From Alkalihalobacillus sp. LMS6 (lineage in GTDB: Bacteria; Bacillota; Bacilli; Bacillales; Bacillaceae_D), in NCBI RefSeq assembly GCF_024362765.1, contig NZ_CP093302.1, forward strand, positions 1,766,001 to 1,830,000: a DNA stretch of 64,000 nucleotides, written 5' to 3'. The position numbers and the translations under genes are program-made. The notes under the pieces are model-generated. The model was not told the origin of the DNA. It did no database searches and saw only the letters and a program-made list of their open reading frames with translations. Shown here in pieces: positions 34,819 through 44,456 of the stretch (positions are counted from its first letter, which is position 1; each line of letters begins with the position of its first letter).

Positions 34819-36900
34819 TTAATTTCCTCCTTCATTCTTCTGGTGAAGAACGATTTCAATGTCTTCGGCTGTTGAGCTTTCTAAAATACGGTTTACATTT
34901 TTTTTATCAGAGAGAAGCTCTGATAATTGCGATAGTGCTTTTAAATGAGTCTCATTATCGATCGCAGCTAATACGATAATTAATCGTGCGTCATGTTTGG
35001 CTTCATTTGAAAACGGGACCGCCTCATTGACCTTCAACATACTAATGCCTAACTTTTTCACGCCCTCTTCAGGCCTAGCGTGAGGCATGGCAATGAGTGG
35101 CGCAATGACAATGTATGGACCGTTTGTCATGACGTTTCTAATCATCGCATCGATATAAGAGTCATCGATGTGTTCTTTTTTCAAAAGCGGTTGAGCGGCT
35201 GCAGAAATAGCATCTTGCCAAGACGAAACCTTTTGCTGAACCGCAATCATACTTTTATCTAATAGTTCATGTAACAATGGTTTGTACACCTCAAATCTAA
35301 TACTCGTTGGGCGAAAGTACGGTTCTAATTTACGAGTTAATTCTTCCTTTTGTTGAATGTCGGTATATTGTTCAATAATTTGCATGACACTCTCAAAATC
35401 AGAACGCTTCAACCGCGCCGGATCCATAAATTGTTGCAACTCTCGAAAGATGGTCGCCTTTTCTGATTCTCCTAAAATGGCTGGTACATAGATAACCGGA
35501 ATAGTCGATTGACTGATGTAGGTCGTCGAAAAAGCAATATCTACGTTAGGTTCATACGATTTAAACGACCGCACCGGGATGTAATTCAAAAACTCAACTT
35601 CCGGCAATAACCCCTCGAGCTGTGAAAAAAGCATTGACGAAGCCGCAATCCCGTTCTCGCAAATGACGACCGCTTTATAGGCTTTGTGGCGCTTCTCTCT
35701 TTTCTTATTAATCCACCCACCAAAGTGCATGGCGATAAGAGCAATTTCTTCTCTTGGGATCTCGACGTTTACGTATTGTTGCAGTGGCTGTAACGCTTGT
35801 TCCGTTAATGTATACACTTCTTTTAACTGTTGTTCAATAAAGGGTAAATACCGGTTACTTAATGTTTGGTCATATTTTAATCGATAATAGGCTGGTTTAA
35901 TGTGAGCAACTAAATTCTTGTATAAACGGTCTTTGTCTTGAAAATTCACGCCACTGTTGTACTCAAACTGGGCAATGATGTCTTTGGTGATTTGCGAAAT
36001 GTCCGTTTGTTCAGTTTGATTAAGACGCGTGGATGCATCTGTTACACGAGAACTTAGTATGCGAATAACAAGCAAAAAGCACTCGGAATGTGATAACAAC
36101 CGAAACCCTTTACGCTGTAGGCGAGCACTTAATTCTGTCACAGCTTTAAAAGCAGGGCTTTGAATCAAAACATCTTGTTCAGCTTGTTCAATCCATAGTT
36201 CATGTAGCGGACGTTGATAAATGAACAAGAGTGTAAGCCCCAAGGCGAGGCGTACTTGCTGGTTAAATGTAATCGCTAAAGCCATTTCAAGCTTTTTAAT
36301 CTCCTTCTGTAAAACCACTTCTACATGCTCTGTGGTCGAATGGACTTGATGAAAGAGCATCTTTCTCACTTCATCAAAAGCATCATCTGTCACTGTTTGA
36401 AGGATTTGTTGAATCTTTTGCCACAGCGCATACTCACTACCAGTTAACTGATATCCTTTTTGTTTGTCGTACGTAAGCAAGATGCCATCCTTTTGGAGTT
36501 GCTCAGAAAGTGACGCAAGGTCTTTAAAAATTGTCCCTCGACTCACTTGAACGATGTCCATCAATTGTTTTGAAGAAACAAACGACTGTTGAAGGAACAA
36601 ATGCGCTAAAAGAACATAATGTCGTTCTTCCTGACTCAAGCGATAGGCCCATTGGTCTTTTAACGAAATTAATGTGGATAATCGTTCTTTTGTTGCATGC
36701 TCTAAAAATAATCCTTCTCCATATTTCCGTTGAATGGCTGGAACGTGATTTTCAATGAGCCAATGGTCCACTTCATTTAAATCATGGTATAGCGTACGTT
36801 TTGACACACCGAGATTCTCCGCTAACTCGACCGGGTGAATCGGTGACGTTAATGAGTGAAGATAAGATAGAATGGCGATTCTTCTTTGATCTAAAACCAC
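34819..36900 (-). CDS. PRD-containing BglG/MtlR-type regulator with IIB-like and IIA domains
   Basis: A 693-residue activator: two N-terminal helix-turn-helix segments (NLGVSKRTLYHDLNEV; VSRGTIFKDLASLSEQL), two PRD domains (about 190-400), a IIB-like domain (AVVICENGIAASSMLFSQLE, about 405-500) and a C-terminal IIA domain with the active His in IAPLIAMPHARPEEG. GTG 36900 lies nine bases after GGAG. It controls the PTS genes by phosphorylation. No separate IIA gene exists here, so its IIA domain might also serve transport. Confidence 0.87.
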   Translation of the reverse strand: MVLDQRRIAILSYLHSLTSPIHPVELAENLGVSKRTLYHDLNEVDHWLIENHVPAIQRKYGEGLFLEHATKERLSTLISLKDQWAYRLSQEERHYVLLAHLFLQQSFVSSKQLMDIVQVSRGTIFKDLASLSEQLQKDGILLTYDKQKGYQLTGSEYALWQKIQQILQTVTDDAFDEVRKMLFHQVHSTTEHVEVVLQKEIKKLEMALAITFNQQVRLALGLTLLFIYQRPLHELWIEQAEQDVLIQSPAFKAVTELSARLQRKGFRLLSHSECFLLVIRILSSRVTDASTRLNQTEQTDISQITKDIIAQFEYNSGVNFQDKDRLYKNLVAHIKPAYYRLKYDQTLSNRYLPFIEQQLKEVYTLTEQALQPLQQYVNVEIPREEIALIAMHFGGWINKKREKRHKAYKAVVICENGIAASSMLFSQLEGLLPEVEFLNYIPVRSFKSYEPNVDIAFSTTYISQSTIPVIYVPAILGESEKATIFRELQQFMDPARLKRSDFESVMQIIEQYTDIQQKEELTRKLEPYFRPTSIRFEVYKPLLHELLDKSMIAVQQKVSSWQDAISAAAQPLLKKEHIDDSYIDAMIRNVMTNGPYIVIAPLIAMPHARPEEGVKKLGISMLKVNEAVPFSNEAKHDARLIIVLAAIDNETHLKALSQLSELLSDKKNVNRILESSTAEDIEIVLHQKNEGGN

Positions 36901-36915
36901 AAAGGTCGCTCCTTA

Positions 36916-37022
36916 CAAAATTCAATTTTGCACATTATCTCAAAGCCATATCTGGAGTATATACGCAATTGTTAAAGGTGTTAATAGCTTTGATTATGCA
37001 ATAAACGTACAATTCAATTTTG
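36916..37022 (-). promoter_or_regulatory. repeated palindrome element upstream of the PTS regulator
   Basis: CAAAATTCAATTTTG at 36916-36930 is a 7+1+7 perfect palindrome just before the ribosome binding site. CAATTCAATTTTG recurs at 37010-37022. The pair, about 90 bases apart around the promoter region, looks like operator sites for the PRD regulator. Confidence 0.45.
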
Positions 37023-37082
37023 AAAAAGTATACGCTGATGAAGAAAAATTATGCAACAATCGAGAGTAGAATCATTGAAACT

Positions 37083-37112
37083 AAAAAAAGAATAACGTTA
37101 AAACGTTACTCT
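37083..37112 (-). terminator. terminator after dctM
   Basis: AGAGTAACG (37112-37104) pairs with CGTTATTCT (37097-37089, one G-U), followed by seven T on the minus strand. It ends the ten-gene IclR operon. Confidence 0.8.
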
Positions 37113-37183
37113 TTTCTGGGTTTTGATCGATATCGGGCTTACCCTCTTTTACGTTCAACACGTGCGCACCCGCTCTTACTATC

Positions 37184-38506
37184 TTACACACCTAATAAAT
37201 TTGGTAATGTATTTGAAATCGCTGGAAAGTACATAACAAGAAGTAAGACAAGAATACTTGCAATCAAATAAGGTCCTATTCCTCGAACGATACTTTCTGA
37301 CGAGACCCCTGAGATGCCACTAGCGACAAAGAGATTCAATCCGACCGGTGGAGTAAATAGACCGATGGCTAAACCAACTGTCATCATCACTCCAATGGTC
37401 GTGGGATCTACTCCTACCTCTAATAAAACTGGCATGAGTAAAGGAATAAAGATATAAAAAGCTGATATGGTGTCAATAAAAGCACCTACGATGAACAAGA
37501 TAACGGCCACAAGTAGCAACAGAATGAGAGGGTTCGTAGTGAGCTGTAAGATCGTTGAAGTCAGGCTGGCTGCAATTTTTTGTGTTGTGATAATGTAAGA
37601 AAAGAGAGAGGCAACCCCAATAATGAGCATGATGACTGCTGACTGAACTGACGCATCTACCAATATCTTTGGAATATGCTGGAACTTTAATTCTCTATAG
37701 AAGAAAAAACCAACCACAAGGGAATAAAATACTGCTACAACAGCCGCTTCGGTGGGAGTGAAAATTCCTGAATAGATCCCTCCTAATATAATGACGGGAA
37801 TCAATAGACCTAATGAAGCTTTAAGAAATGCTTTTAACACCTCGACACCGCGGGCTTTCTCAACGGTAATGGCAATTTCTTCATTTTCACGCTGTAATTG
37901 TTGGTTTTTTTTATTAACGATCATGCTTGCAATTAAAAGGCTTAGGGCAAGGAGAATCCCGGGAACAATCCCTGCAATAAACAAACGTCCAATTGATATA
38001 CTGATAAAGTCACTGGCAATCACGCCAAATACAATAAAGGCAATACTTGGTGGTAAAATGATACCTAGGGAACCTGAACTTGCTACTAATGCAGAGGCAG
38101 AATGGGCTTTAAAACCATTCTTCACGAGGGCAGGAATTAAGATGGCACCCATAGCGGCGACTGTAGCCGGTCCTGATCCGGATATGGCAGAAAAGAAAAA
38201 GGCGGCAACGATTGTGACAATTACGATGCCATTTTTTCGGTGACCGAAAGCCAAATAAGCAAAATCAATGAGACGATTAGAAATTCCTGAATACCCCATT
38301 ATGACCCCAGCTAAAACAAAGAAAGGAATGGCCAACAAAGTAAATGAGGAGATCGATGAATACATGATACTGGGAAGCAGTCCTAGCGAAGACCAGCCTG
38401 AATCTAGTAGCAGTACAATGATAGCTGCGATCCCCAATGAAAAGGCTACAGGCAGATTGATGAAAATCAAGAGGAAAAAGATCGCGAACATGATCGCCGT
38501 TAACAT
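37184..38506 (-). CDS. dctM: TRAP transporter large membrane subunit
   Basis: A 440-residue protein with about twelve helices and DctM signatures (SAISGSGPATVAAMGAILIP, LGIILPPSIAFIVFG, GLFTPPVGLNLFVASGI). It moves an organic acid with sodium ions. Start 38506 directly abuts the dctQ stop, with AAGGAGG inside the dctQ end. Last gene of the operon. Confidence 0.93.
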   Translation of the reverse strand: MLTAIMFAIFFLLIFINLPVAFSLGIAAIIVLLLDSGWSSLGLLPSIMYSSISSFTLLAIPFFVLAGVIMGYSGISNRLIDFAYLAFGHRKNGIVIVTIVAAFFFSAISGSGPATVAAMGAILIPALVKNGFKAHSASALVASSGSLGIILPPSIAFIVFGVIASDFISISIGRLFIAGIVPGILLALSLLIASMIVNKKNQQLQRENEEIAITVEKARGVEVLKAFLKASLGLLIPVIILGGIYSGIFTPTEAAVVAVFYSLVVGFFFYRELKFQHIPKILVDASVQSAVIMLIIGVASLFSYIITTQKIAASLTSTILQLTTNPLILLLLVAVILFIVGAFIDTISAFYIFIPLLMPVLLEVGVDPTTIGVMMTVGLAIGLFTPPVGLNLFVASGISGVSSESIVRGIGPYLIASILVLLLVMYFPAISNTLPNLLGV

Positions 38507-39025
38507 TTATACTTTCGCCTCCTTCGATTCATTATCCGAATTCGAATCAATACTGCGCGCACCTTTAGTGCGCCTTTTTAAACGATGAAGCATCATTTCG
38601 ATGGTACGAATGATACAGAATAGCGACCCTATTGGAATGGCTAGCGTAAATAACCATTGAGGAATGGATAAAGCCGGTGTCACCCTTCCCCGTTCCCATT
38701 GACTAAGAGCAAGTTCTAAGCCAAAGACAAATGTTAAGCTCAAAAAAGTGAGCATTAAAAGGCTCGTCACCAGAATAAGACCCCGCTGGATTTCAGGCTT
38801 AAATTTATCGAAGAAATATTGAAACCCAAAATGTGCCTGGCGTTTAATGGCAATGGATGCACCGACAAAAGTACTTAACACGAACAGGTTAATCGTTATT
38901 TCTTCAGCGAATGCAAAGGATGTATCAAATAAATAACGAGAAAGCACGTTTGCAAATGTTATGAGGGCCATTCCAGCTAAAGAGAACATAACGATCGCAT
39001 GCTCTAAATACGTTAAGATCCTCAT
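38507..39025 (-). CDS. dctQ: TRAP transporter small membrane subunit
   Basis: A 172-residue four-helix DctQ protein (VLSRYLFDTSFAFAEEITIN is the typical core). ATG 39025 overlaps the dctP stop by four bases and has GAGGAGG upstream. Works with DctM in the membrane. Confidence 0.9.
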   Translation of the reverse strand: MRILTYLEHAIVMFSLAGMALITFANVLSRYLFDTSFAFAEEITINLFVLSTFVGASIAIKRQAHFGFQYFFDKFKPEIQRGLILVTSLLMLTFLSLTFVFGLELALSQWERGRVTPALSIPQWLFTLAIPIGSLFCIIRTIEMMLHRLKRRTKGARSIDSNSDNESKEAKV

Positions 39026-40053
39026 TGTGCGTCCTCCTCGCTCCCATTGGCTTCTCGTAAAAACGTTTCTAAGTTTTTCGCACCCCATACGTCACGAAAA
39101 TCGTCATATACTTGCTGGGAACTTGCTCGAAATTGTTCAATTTCGTCTTCAGTTGGATAATAAATGTTCATGCCCTTCTCTTCTAGTTCTGTCAATTGTG
39201 CTTGTTCTTTTTCTCTAGTACGGTTAATTTGATAGGCATTGGCATCGGCAGCGACTTTTTTTATGAGTGCTTGATCGTGAGGTGGTAGAGAATCAAATAG
39301 CTCTTTATTCATGCCGAACACGAGCGCATCATACACATAGTTCCACATCGTCATGTATTGTTGTACTTCTATTAAACCTGCCGAATAGGTAACATCCACG
39401 GGGTTCTCTTGACCGTCAATAGTTCCTTGTTGCAGTGCGGTATAGACTTCGGAAAAAGCCATTGTGATCGGATCCGCTTCTTGAGTACGATACAAGTTCG
39501 TGAAAACGCCCATACTAGGAACTCGAATTTTAAGATGATCCAGGTCCTCAGGAGTTGTGATCGCACGTGTATCATTGGTAATTTGACGAAAGCCACTTTC
39601 ACCAAATCCAAGAGGTTCAACGCCCCTCTCTCGTAACATTTCATTAATAATCTCTCCGCTTTGTCCTTGTAACAAACGCTCTGCGTCATCAAAGTCATTA
39701 ATTAAAAAAGGAGCACTTAAGACGCCGAATCGTGGATCAATTCCCGCATAAATAATGCTTGAGTTGTAGGAAAAATCTTTCAAGCCATCCATAAGTTGTT
39801 CAACGCCTGCCTCAGGATTCCCAGCAGACAGTTGTTCATTGGTATACACATCGACAAGGAAGCGACCGTTACTTTGTTCTTTCAAGTCTTCAGCAAACTT
39901 TATGGCCCCTTCATACCAGGTTGACCCTGGCCCTACGGTTACGCTCATCTTCCATTCATAAACCTCTTCTTGTGTTGTGGCATTACTGCTGCAGCCAGCC
40001 ACTCCTATGATCGTAAGCATAAGCAGGCATAGTTGTACGTATGGTTTAGCCAT
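39022..40053 (-). CDS. dctP: TRAP transporter substrate-binding lipoprotein
   Basis: A 343-residue DctP protein with a lipobox (IGVAGC), so membrane-tethered on the outside. Conserved DctP parts: YTNEQLSAGNPEAGVEQL, IRVPSMGVFTNLYRT and the arginine-containing ligand motif LKIRVP, plus GTIDGQENPVDVTY. Ligand unknown; gene context suggests a carboxylic or hydroxy acid. Preceded by a cre-like site and a hairpin in the only sizeable gap of the operon. Confidence 0.92.
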   Translation of the reverse strand: MAKPYVQLCLLMLTIIGVAGCSSNATTQEEVYEWKMSVTVGPGSTWYEGAIKFAEDLKEQSNGRFLVDVYTNEQLSAGNPEAGVEQLMDGLKDFSYNSSIIYAGIDPRFGVLSAPFLINDFDDAERLLQGQSGEIINEMLRERGVEPLGFGESGFRQITNDTRAITTPEDLDHLKIRVPSMGVFTNLYRTQEADPITMAFSEVYTALQQGTIDGQENPVDVTYSAGLIEVQQYMTMWNYVYDALVFGMNKELFDSLPPHDQALIKKVAADANAYQINRTREKEQAQLTELEEKGMNIYYPTEDEIEQFRASSQQVYDDFRDVWGAKNLETFLREANGSEEDAQ

Positions 40054-40068
40054 GTCGCCCTCCTTTTA

Positions 40069-40084
40069 ATTAAAGCGCTTACAT
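40069..40084 (-). promoter_or_regulatory. cre-like (CcpA) site before dctP
   Basis: On the minus strand ATGTAAGCGCTTTAAT fits the catabolite-responsive element core TGWAANCGNTNWCA except at the C of the final CA. It sits 16 bases before the dctP start, so CcpA could block transcription into the TRAP genes. Confidence 0.55.
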
Positions 40085-40098
40085 TTTTTGGTTGGTTT

Positions 40099-40123
40099 CA
40101 TGACGTCCTTCACAGACGTCATG
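40099..40123 (-). other. 9-base inverted repeat at the end of the FAD-oxidase gene
   Basis: CATGACGTC and GACGTCATG, loop of seven, overlap the stop codon of the preceding gene. No T run follows, so it may stabilise or process the mRNA between enzyme and transporter parts. Confidence 0.5.
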
Positions 40124-41504
40124 ATATAAAAATGTTTTTATTGGGGTTAAACAGATTCGTTGGGTCAAGTGCGCGCTTGATCGCTTTCATTACGTGAAGC
40201 GCATCGCCATGTTCTTTTTCTAAATACTTTACTTTGCCTATTCCGATGCCATGTTCGCCAGTACATGTGCCTCCTTTTGCTAGTGCAAAACGGACGATGG
40301 TTTCGTTGTAGGATGCTACGTTCTCAAGTTCTTCTTTATCTAGGGGGTCTACTAATAACAAGGCATGAAAATTTCCGTCTCCGACATGACCGACAATACC
40401 AGCCTCTATACGTTGTTCCAATGCCGTGTCTCGTGCATGGGAAACAGCTTCAGCGAGAGCAGAAATAGGGACGCATACATCGGTTACCATCAGTTTTTTC
40501 TTAGGTTCACTATGTGTAAAGGCATAGGCCAAATTATGGCGCGCATGCCAGAGTTCTTGGCGTTCTGCATTGCTTTGAGCTACGTGAAACTGACTCGCGT
40601 GATAATCTTGCATGATGCTCTCGCAAAAAGATAGATCATGATGAATGGAGGAAGCATTCCCATGAAATTCTAGAAACAATGTTGGTTTTAATGGGTATCC
40701 AGTGTCATTGTGCTGATTAATTTTTTCCATGGAGTACGCATCAATCAATTCAATACGAGCTATGGGAATCCCTGATTGTAAAACGGCTGAAACAGAAGAT
40801 ACCGCATCATGGATAGACGGAAATTGCACACGACCGGCTATTATTTTTTCAGGAATGCCATACACTTTAACCGTGATTTCGGTGTAACAGCCGAGTGTGC
40901 CCTCTGCTCCAACAAATAAGTTGTTTAAATCGTAGCCAGAAGAAGATTTGGCAGCGCGGTTTCCACTGTGAATGATTGTTCCGTTCGCCAGCACAATTTC
41001 CAAATCACGAACCTGGTCCCTCATCACTCCATACTTAACAGAGTTCGTCCCACTTGCATTGGTGGCCACCATACCGCCTATAGTGGCATTGGCTCCAGGA
41101 TCTACGGAAAAGAAAAGGCCGTATTTTTTCAGCTCTTTATTTAGTTGATCTCGGGTGACACCTGGTTGTACAGTCACTAACAGATCCTTTTCATCAATTG
41201 CTAACACGCCATTCATGAGACTAAAATCAATAACAATGCCTTTTTCGTAAGGAATGACATGCCCTTCTAAACTTGTACCCAAGCCATAGGGATATATTTT
41301 TTCATTATAAGCTGCGGCAAGGTGAACGATGGTGGCGACGTCTTCTGTTGATGATGGATAGACGACGATATCTGGCATAGCTGATTGGTGATAAGATTCA
41401 TCGCTACTATGGAGTGAGCGCTGTGACTCACTAACGTATACTTGATCGTGGTTTAGTTTCGACCGCAATTCTTGCACAATGGGAGAAGGTTTTACAGTTG
41501 ACAT
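40119..41504 (-). CDS. FAD-linked oxidase, GlcD/D-lactate dehydrogenase type
   Basis: A 461-residue flavoprotein: FAD-binding PCMH domain (YPYGLGTSLEGH, PGANATIGGMVATNASGTNS) and C-terminal FAD-oxidase domain (GIVGHVGDGNFHALLL, GGTCTGEHGIGIGK). Such enzymes oxidise D-2-hydroxyacids such as glycolate or lactate, usually at the membrane. ATG 41504 follows AAAGGAGG; its start overlaps the previous gene by 13 bases. Substrate not assignable. Confidence 0.9.
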   Translation of the reverse strand: MSTVKPSPIVQELRSKLNHDQVYVSESQRSLHSSDESYHQSAMPDIVVYPSSTEDVATIVHLAAAYNEKIYPYGLGTSLEGHVIPYEKGIVIDFSLMNGVLAIDEKDLLVTVQPGVTRDQLNKELKKYGLFFSVDPGANATIGGMVATNASGTNSVKYGVMRDQVRDLEIVLANGTIIHSGNRAAKSSSGYDLNNLFVGAEGTLGCYTEITVKVYGIPEKIIAGRVQFPSIHDAVSSVSAVLQSGIPIARIELIDAYSMEKINQHNDTGYPLKPTLFLEFHGNASSIHHDLSFCESIMQDYHASQFHVAQSNAERQELWHARHNLAYAFTHSEPKKKLMVTDVCVPISALAEAVSHARDTALEQRIEAGIVGHVGDGNFHALLLVDPLDKEELENVASYNETIVRFALAKGGTCTGEHGIGIGKVKYLEKEHGDALHVMKAIKRALDPTNLFNPNKNIFIS

Positions 41505-41821
41505 GGAACGTCCTCCTTTGTGGCAAGGTAAGCGCCTTCTACTTGTTGAATGATTTTGACGATGTCTCCTATTTGAATCTGTTGATCGGTACAACGGACG
41601 GACAAACGTGTATGGTCCCGTATATCAATGAGTGCAATAACATATGGAGAGAGTGATTGATAGGCATCAGGCGCTGCATGAATGGTTGTATGCGAATAGA
41701 CTGTACCCTTCCCTTCTACAAACGTTTCCGTAAACTCCTCGCTTAAGCAACGTGAACAATAGATTTTTTCTTCAAGCCAGCAATGTTTGCAATGTTGGCA
41801 TGTATAGAGCGGAATTTCCAT
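41492..41821 (-). CDS. Zn-ribbon/OB-fold protein (DUF35 type)
   Basis: A 109-residue protein with paired cysteines (CQHCKHCW and YCSRC, residues about 8-25) forming a rubredoxin-like zinc ribbon, followed by an OB fold (GTVYSHTTIHAAP, PYVIALIDI). DUF35 proteins act as partners of SCP2-type thiolases, and the thiolase gene is three bases upstream. It probably forms a complex with that enzyme. Confidence 0.87.
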   Translation of the reverse strand: MEIPLYTCQHCKHCWLEEKIYCSRCLSEEFTETFVEGKGTVYSHTTIHAAPDAYQSLSPYVIALIDIRDHTRLSVRCTDQQIQIGDIVKIIQQVEGAYLATKEDVPCQL

Positions 41822-41824
41822 GTT

Positions 41825-42964
41825 TTATGCACCTTCCTTTTTAAATAAATGAACGAGTGAATACGCTCCGGTACCGCCTAGATTTTGAGCCATCCCAACT
41901 CGAGCATGTTCCACCTGGTTCGGTGCGGTTCCCCTTAATTGCTCAACGATATGAACGATTTGTGCGATCCCGGTCGCGCCAATGGGATGCCCTTTTGATA
42001 ATAGTCCTCCACTCGTATTGACAGGTATATCACCACCGTGGTTCGTTAATTTTTTTTCAACCGCCTCAAAGCCCGTACCTCTTTCGAAGAAACCTAATTC
42101 TTCAATGGCAATGATCTCTGTCATGGAAAAACAGTCATGTAACTCCAAAACATCAACATCGTTTGGTCCCATAGCTGCTTGTGAATAGGCTTGTTTTGCT
42201 GCTTCTTCAGTCGCTGGAATACGGGTTAAATCGTCAACTTCTTGCATGATTGGTGTACCAGATGCCTGCCCTGAAGCGATGACTTCTACTCCTTCTCTTG
42301 CTACATTCTGAACAACAACAGCTGCGGCCCCATCGGATATCGGAGAGCAATCAAACAAACCAAGAGGGTCAGTAATCATGCGTGCTGAAAGAATCTCTTC
42401 TAGTGACGTGGCTGCTTGAAACTGCGACAACGGGTTTTGCCTCGCATAGTTTCTGTTCTTAAAAGCAACCATGGCTAAATGAGACTTCGTGGCTCCATAT
42501 TCATACATGTAGCGATTGGCGACTACACCAAAATAACCTGGAAACGTCAAGCCGGTTTTTGATTCCATGCTACTGTTATCCATCGCATGATTAACAGCCG
42601 ATATGACGTGATTTGTTTGAATGTGGGTCATCTTTTCGCCACCAACCACAAGCACAGAGTTGTATGCACCGGCTTTTAACAATTGATAAGCTTGGCGAAA
42701 GGCAATCCCGCCTGATGCGCATGCTCCTTCAGTTTTCATGGATGGAATGTGTCCGAGCCCGAGTTCGGTTACGAGAATGCTGCCTAAAATCTCTTGTTGT
42801 GCTAAAGGTCCCCCCATAAAGTTTCCGACGATGATTGCGTCTACTTTGGGTCTACCTGCATCGATTAAAGCTTGTCGAGACGCTTTTAACAGTAACGTCT
42901 TGAGTGAATCGTTGCTTTTTCCAAAACGGGTCATGCCAACTCCTGTTACGGCTACTCTGCTCAT
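41825..42964 (-). CDS. thiolase-family acyltransferase, SCP2-like
   Basis: A 379-residue thiolase-fold protein. The nucleophile lies in TEGACASGG (Cys near 82) and the His motif in SKGHPIGATG. The usual C-terminal cysteine position reads QNLGGTG, with HDCFSMTE earlier, as in SCP2-like thiolases that need a DUF35 partner rather than classical beta-ketothiolases. ATG overlaps the previous stop by four bases. Role: C-C bond cleavage or formation on a CoA thioester. Confidence 0.85.
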   Translation of the reverse strand: MSRVAVTGVGMTRFGKSNDSLKTLLLKASRQALIDAGRPKVDAIIVGNFMGGPLAQQEILGSILVTELGLGHIPSMKTEGACASGGIAFRQAYQLLKAGAYNSVLVVGGEKMTHIQTNHVISAVNHAMDNSSMESKTGLTFPGYFGVVANRYMYEYGATKSHLAMVAFKNRNYARQNPLSQFQAATSLEEILSARMITDPLGLFDCSPISDGAAAVVVQNVAREGVEVIASGQASGTPIMQEVDDLTRIPATEEAAKQAYSQAAMGPNDVDVLELHDCFSMTEIIAIEELGFFERGTGFEAVEKKLTNHGGDIPVNTSGGLLSKGHPIGATGIAQIVHIVEQLRGTAPNQVEHARVGMAQNLGGTGAYSLVHLFKKEGA

Positions 42965-44445
42965 CGTCTCACCTTTTCGCTATACAAATTTTTAAGTTCT
43001 CGTCTTAATATTTTTCCATAAGGACTCTTTGGAAGAGCCGTCACAATCTCAATATGGGCGGGTTTTTTATAGCTCGCAACATGTTCCTTACAGTGTGAAA
43101 TTAATTGAGCAGCGTCAGTGGTAAATCCATGCTTTAAGACGACATGAGCGTAAGTGGTTTCACCCCATTTATCATCAGGAACACCAAACACACAGACTTC
43201 TTTTACCCCTTCATGTTCGTTCAAGGCTTCCTCAACTTCTCTAGGGTAAATGTTCATCCCTCCGCTTATAATGACATCATTTTTCCGATCAATCAGGTGA
43301 AGATAACCACGCTCATCTGTCCATCCTAAATCACCAGTAAAAAACCAGCCGTCCTTTATCGCGTCTCTCGTCGCTTCTTCATTCTCCCAGTATCCATCCA
43401 TGACCAAAGGACCTTTACAGGTTACTTCCCCAACTTCTCCTTGAGGTACTTCAACACCTGCTTCATCTCGAATCACCATGTCTACCATTGGGCCAACTGC
43501 CCCACATGAGGACATATGTTGTGGCAATTTATTTTTTGGCATAATCGTTATGGCCATTGGGGCTTCAACCAATCCGTAAGTTTCCGCAAAAATCGGACCA
43601 AGTTGTTGAAGAGCCTCCTGCAATTTCTCAGAAGCAATAGGCGCTCCCGCCATATTAATGCTTTTCAAGAATTTTAATTTCTTAGGATTAAATCCTTCTT
43701 CTTGAACCATTAAATTGACGATTGTTGGAACCATGAAAATAGTGGTTACTCGTTGCTGTTCCAGTTGATGCGGTGTGCGTTCAGAATCAAATTTGTCAAA
43801 AATGACTTGTTTAAGGCCAAAAAAGAGTGCGCATTGAGCGAGAAAGTTGCTTCCGTGCGTTAACGGCGCGACGTGACCAATAATATCGTCATAACCGATC
43901 TCACAAGCCATCATAAGGGATTGTGCCGATGCAATAATCGCTCGGTGTGACAAGACAGCGCCCTTTGGTCTTCCTGTTGTGCCTGACGTGTACATAATTG
44001 CAAATGGATCACGCTCTGATAACGAAATATTCGGGTATTTTATGTCGTATTTAGATATAAAGTCTTTGTAATCTTCTTCAAGCGTTATCGTCACAATGCT
44101 AGACTCAACCACATCCGTTAACGCTTTTTCTCCTATTAGTACAGATGCCTTGGAGTGTTGCAAAATGAAATCTATTTCTTTTGGATGTAATTTGATATTA
44201 ATAGGAACTTTCACGAAACCACCCATCGCGACAGCTAGGTCCATGACAATATGTTCCACACGGTTAGAAGCAAGTATAGCAATCCGATCCCCTTTTTGAA
44301 GTCCTTTTGCTGTAAGTGCAGATGTGAGACGACACGATTCTTCTTTTAATGCTTGATAAGTCATACGACGACGCTCATCAACAAGGGCAATTTTTTCTGC
44401 ATGCTGCATAAAAGCCTTTTTAGCTAAACTAGAAAGCGTTATCAT
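42961..44445 (-). CDS. acyl-CoA synthetase (AMP-forming)
   Basis: A 494-residue ANL-superfamily ligase: P-loop-like YTSGTTGRPKGAV, adenylate motif ETYGLVEAP, hinge GWFFTGDLGW and RKNDVIISGGMNIYPREVEE, catalytic lysine in PKSPYGKILRREL. It activates an acid imported by the TRAP system to its CoA ester. AAAGGAGG precedes ATG 44445. Confidence 0.93.
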   Translation of the reverse strand: MITLSSLAKKAFMQHAEKIALVDERRRMTYQALKEESCRLTSALTAKGLQKGDRIAILASNRVEHIVMDLAVAMGGFVKVPINIKLHPKEIDFILQHSKASVLIGEKALTDVVESSIVTITLEEDYKDFISKYDIKYPNISLSERDPFAIMYTSGTTGRPKGAVLSHRAIIASAQSLMMACEIGYDDIIGHVAPLTHGSNFLAQCALFFGLKQVIFDKFDSERTPHQLEQQRVTTIFMVPTIVNLMVQEEGFNPKKLKFLKSINMAGAPIASEKLQEALQQLGPIFAETYGLVEAPMAITIMPKNKLPQHMSSCGAVGPMVDMVIRDEAGVEVPQGEVGEVTCKGPLVMDGYWENEEATRDAIKDGWFFTGDLGWTDERGYLHLIDRKNDVIISGGMNIYPREVEEALNEHEGVKEVCVFGVPDDKWGETTYAHVVLKHGFTTDAAQLISHCKEHVASYKKPAHIEIVTALPKSPYGKILRRELKNLYSEKVRR

Positions 44446-44456
44446 TTTATCCTCCT

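Noticed and set aside
37023-37183. Possible gene remnant between the PTS regulator and dctM
   Set aside because: Only the dctM terminator is supported; the rest shows no frame with a start site.
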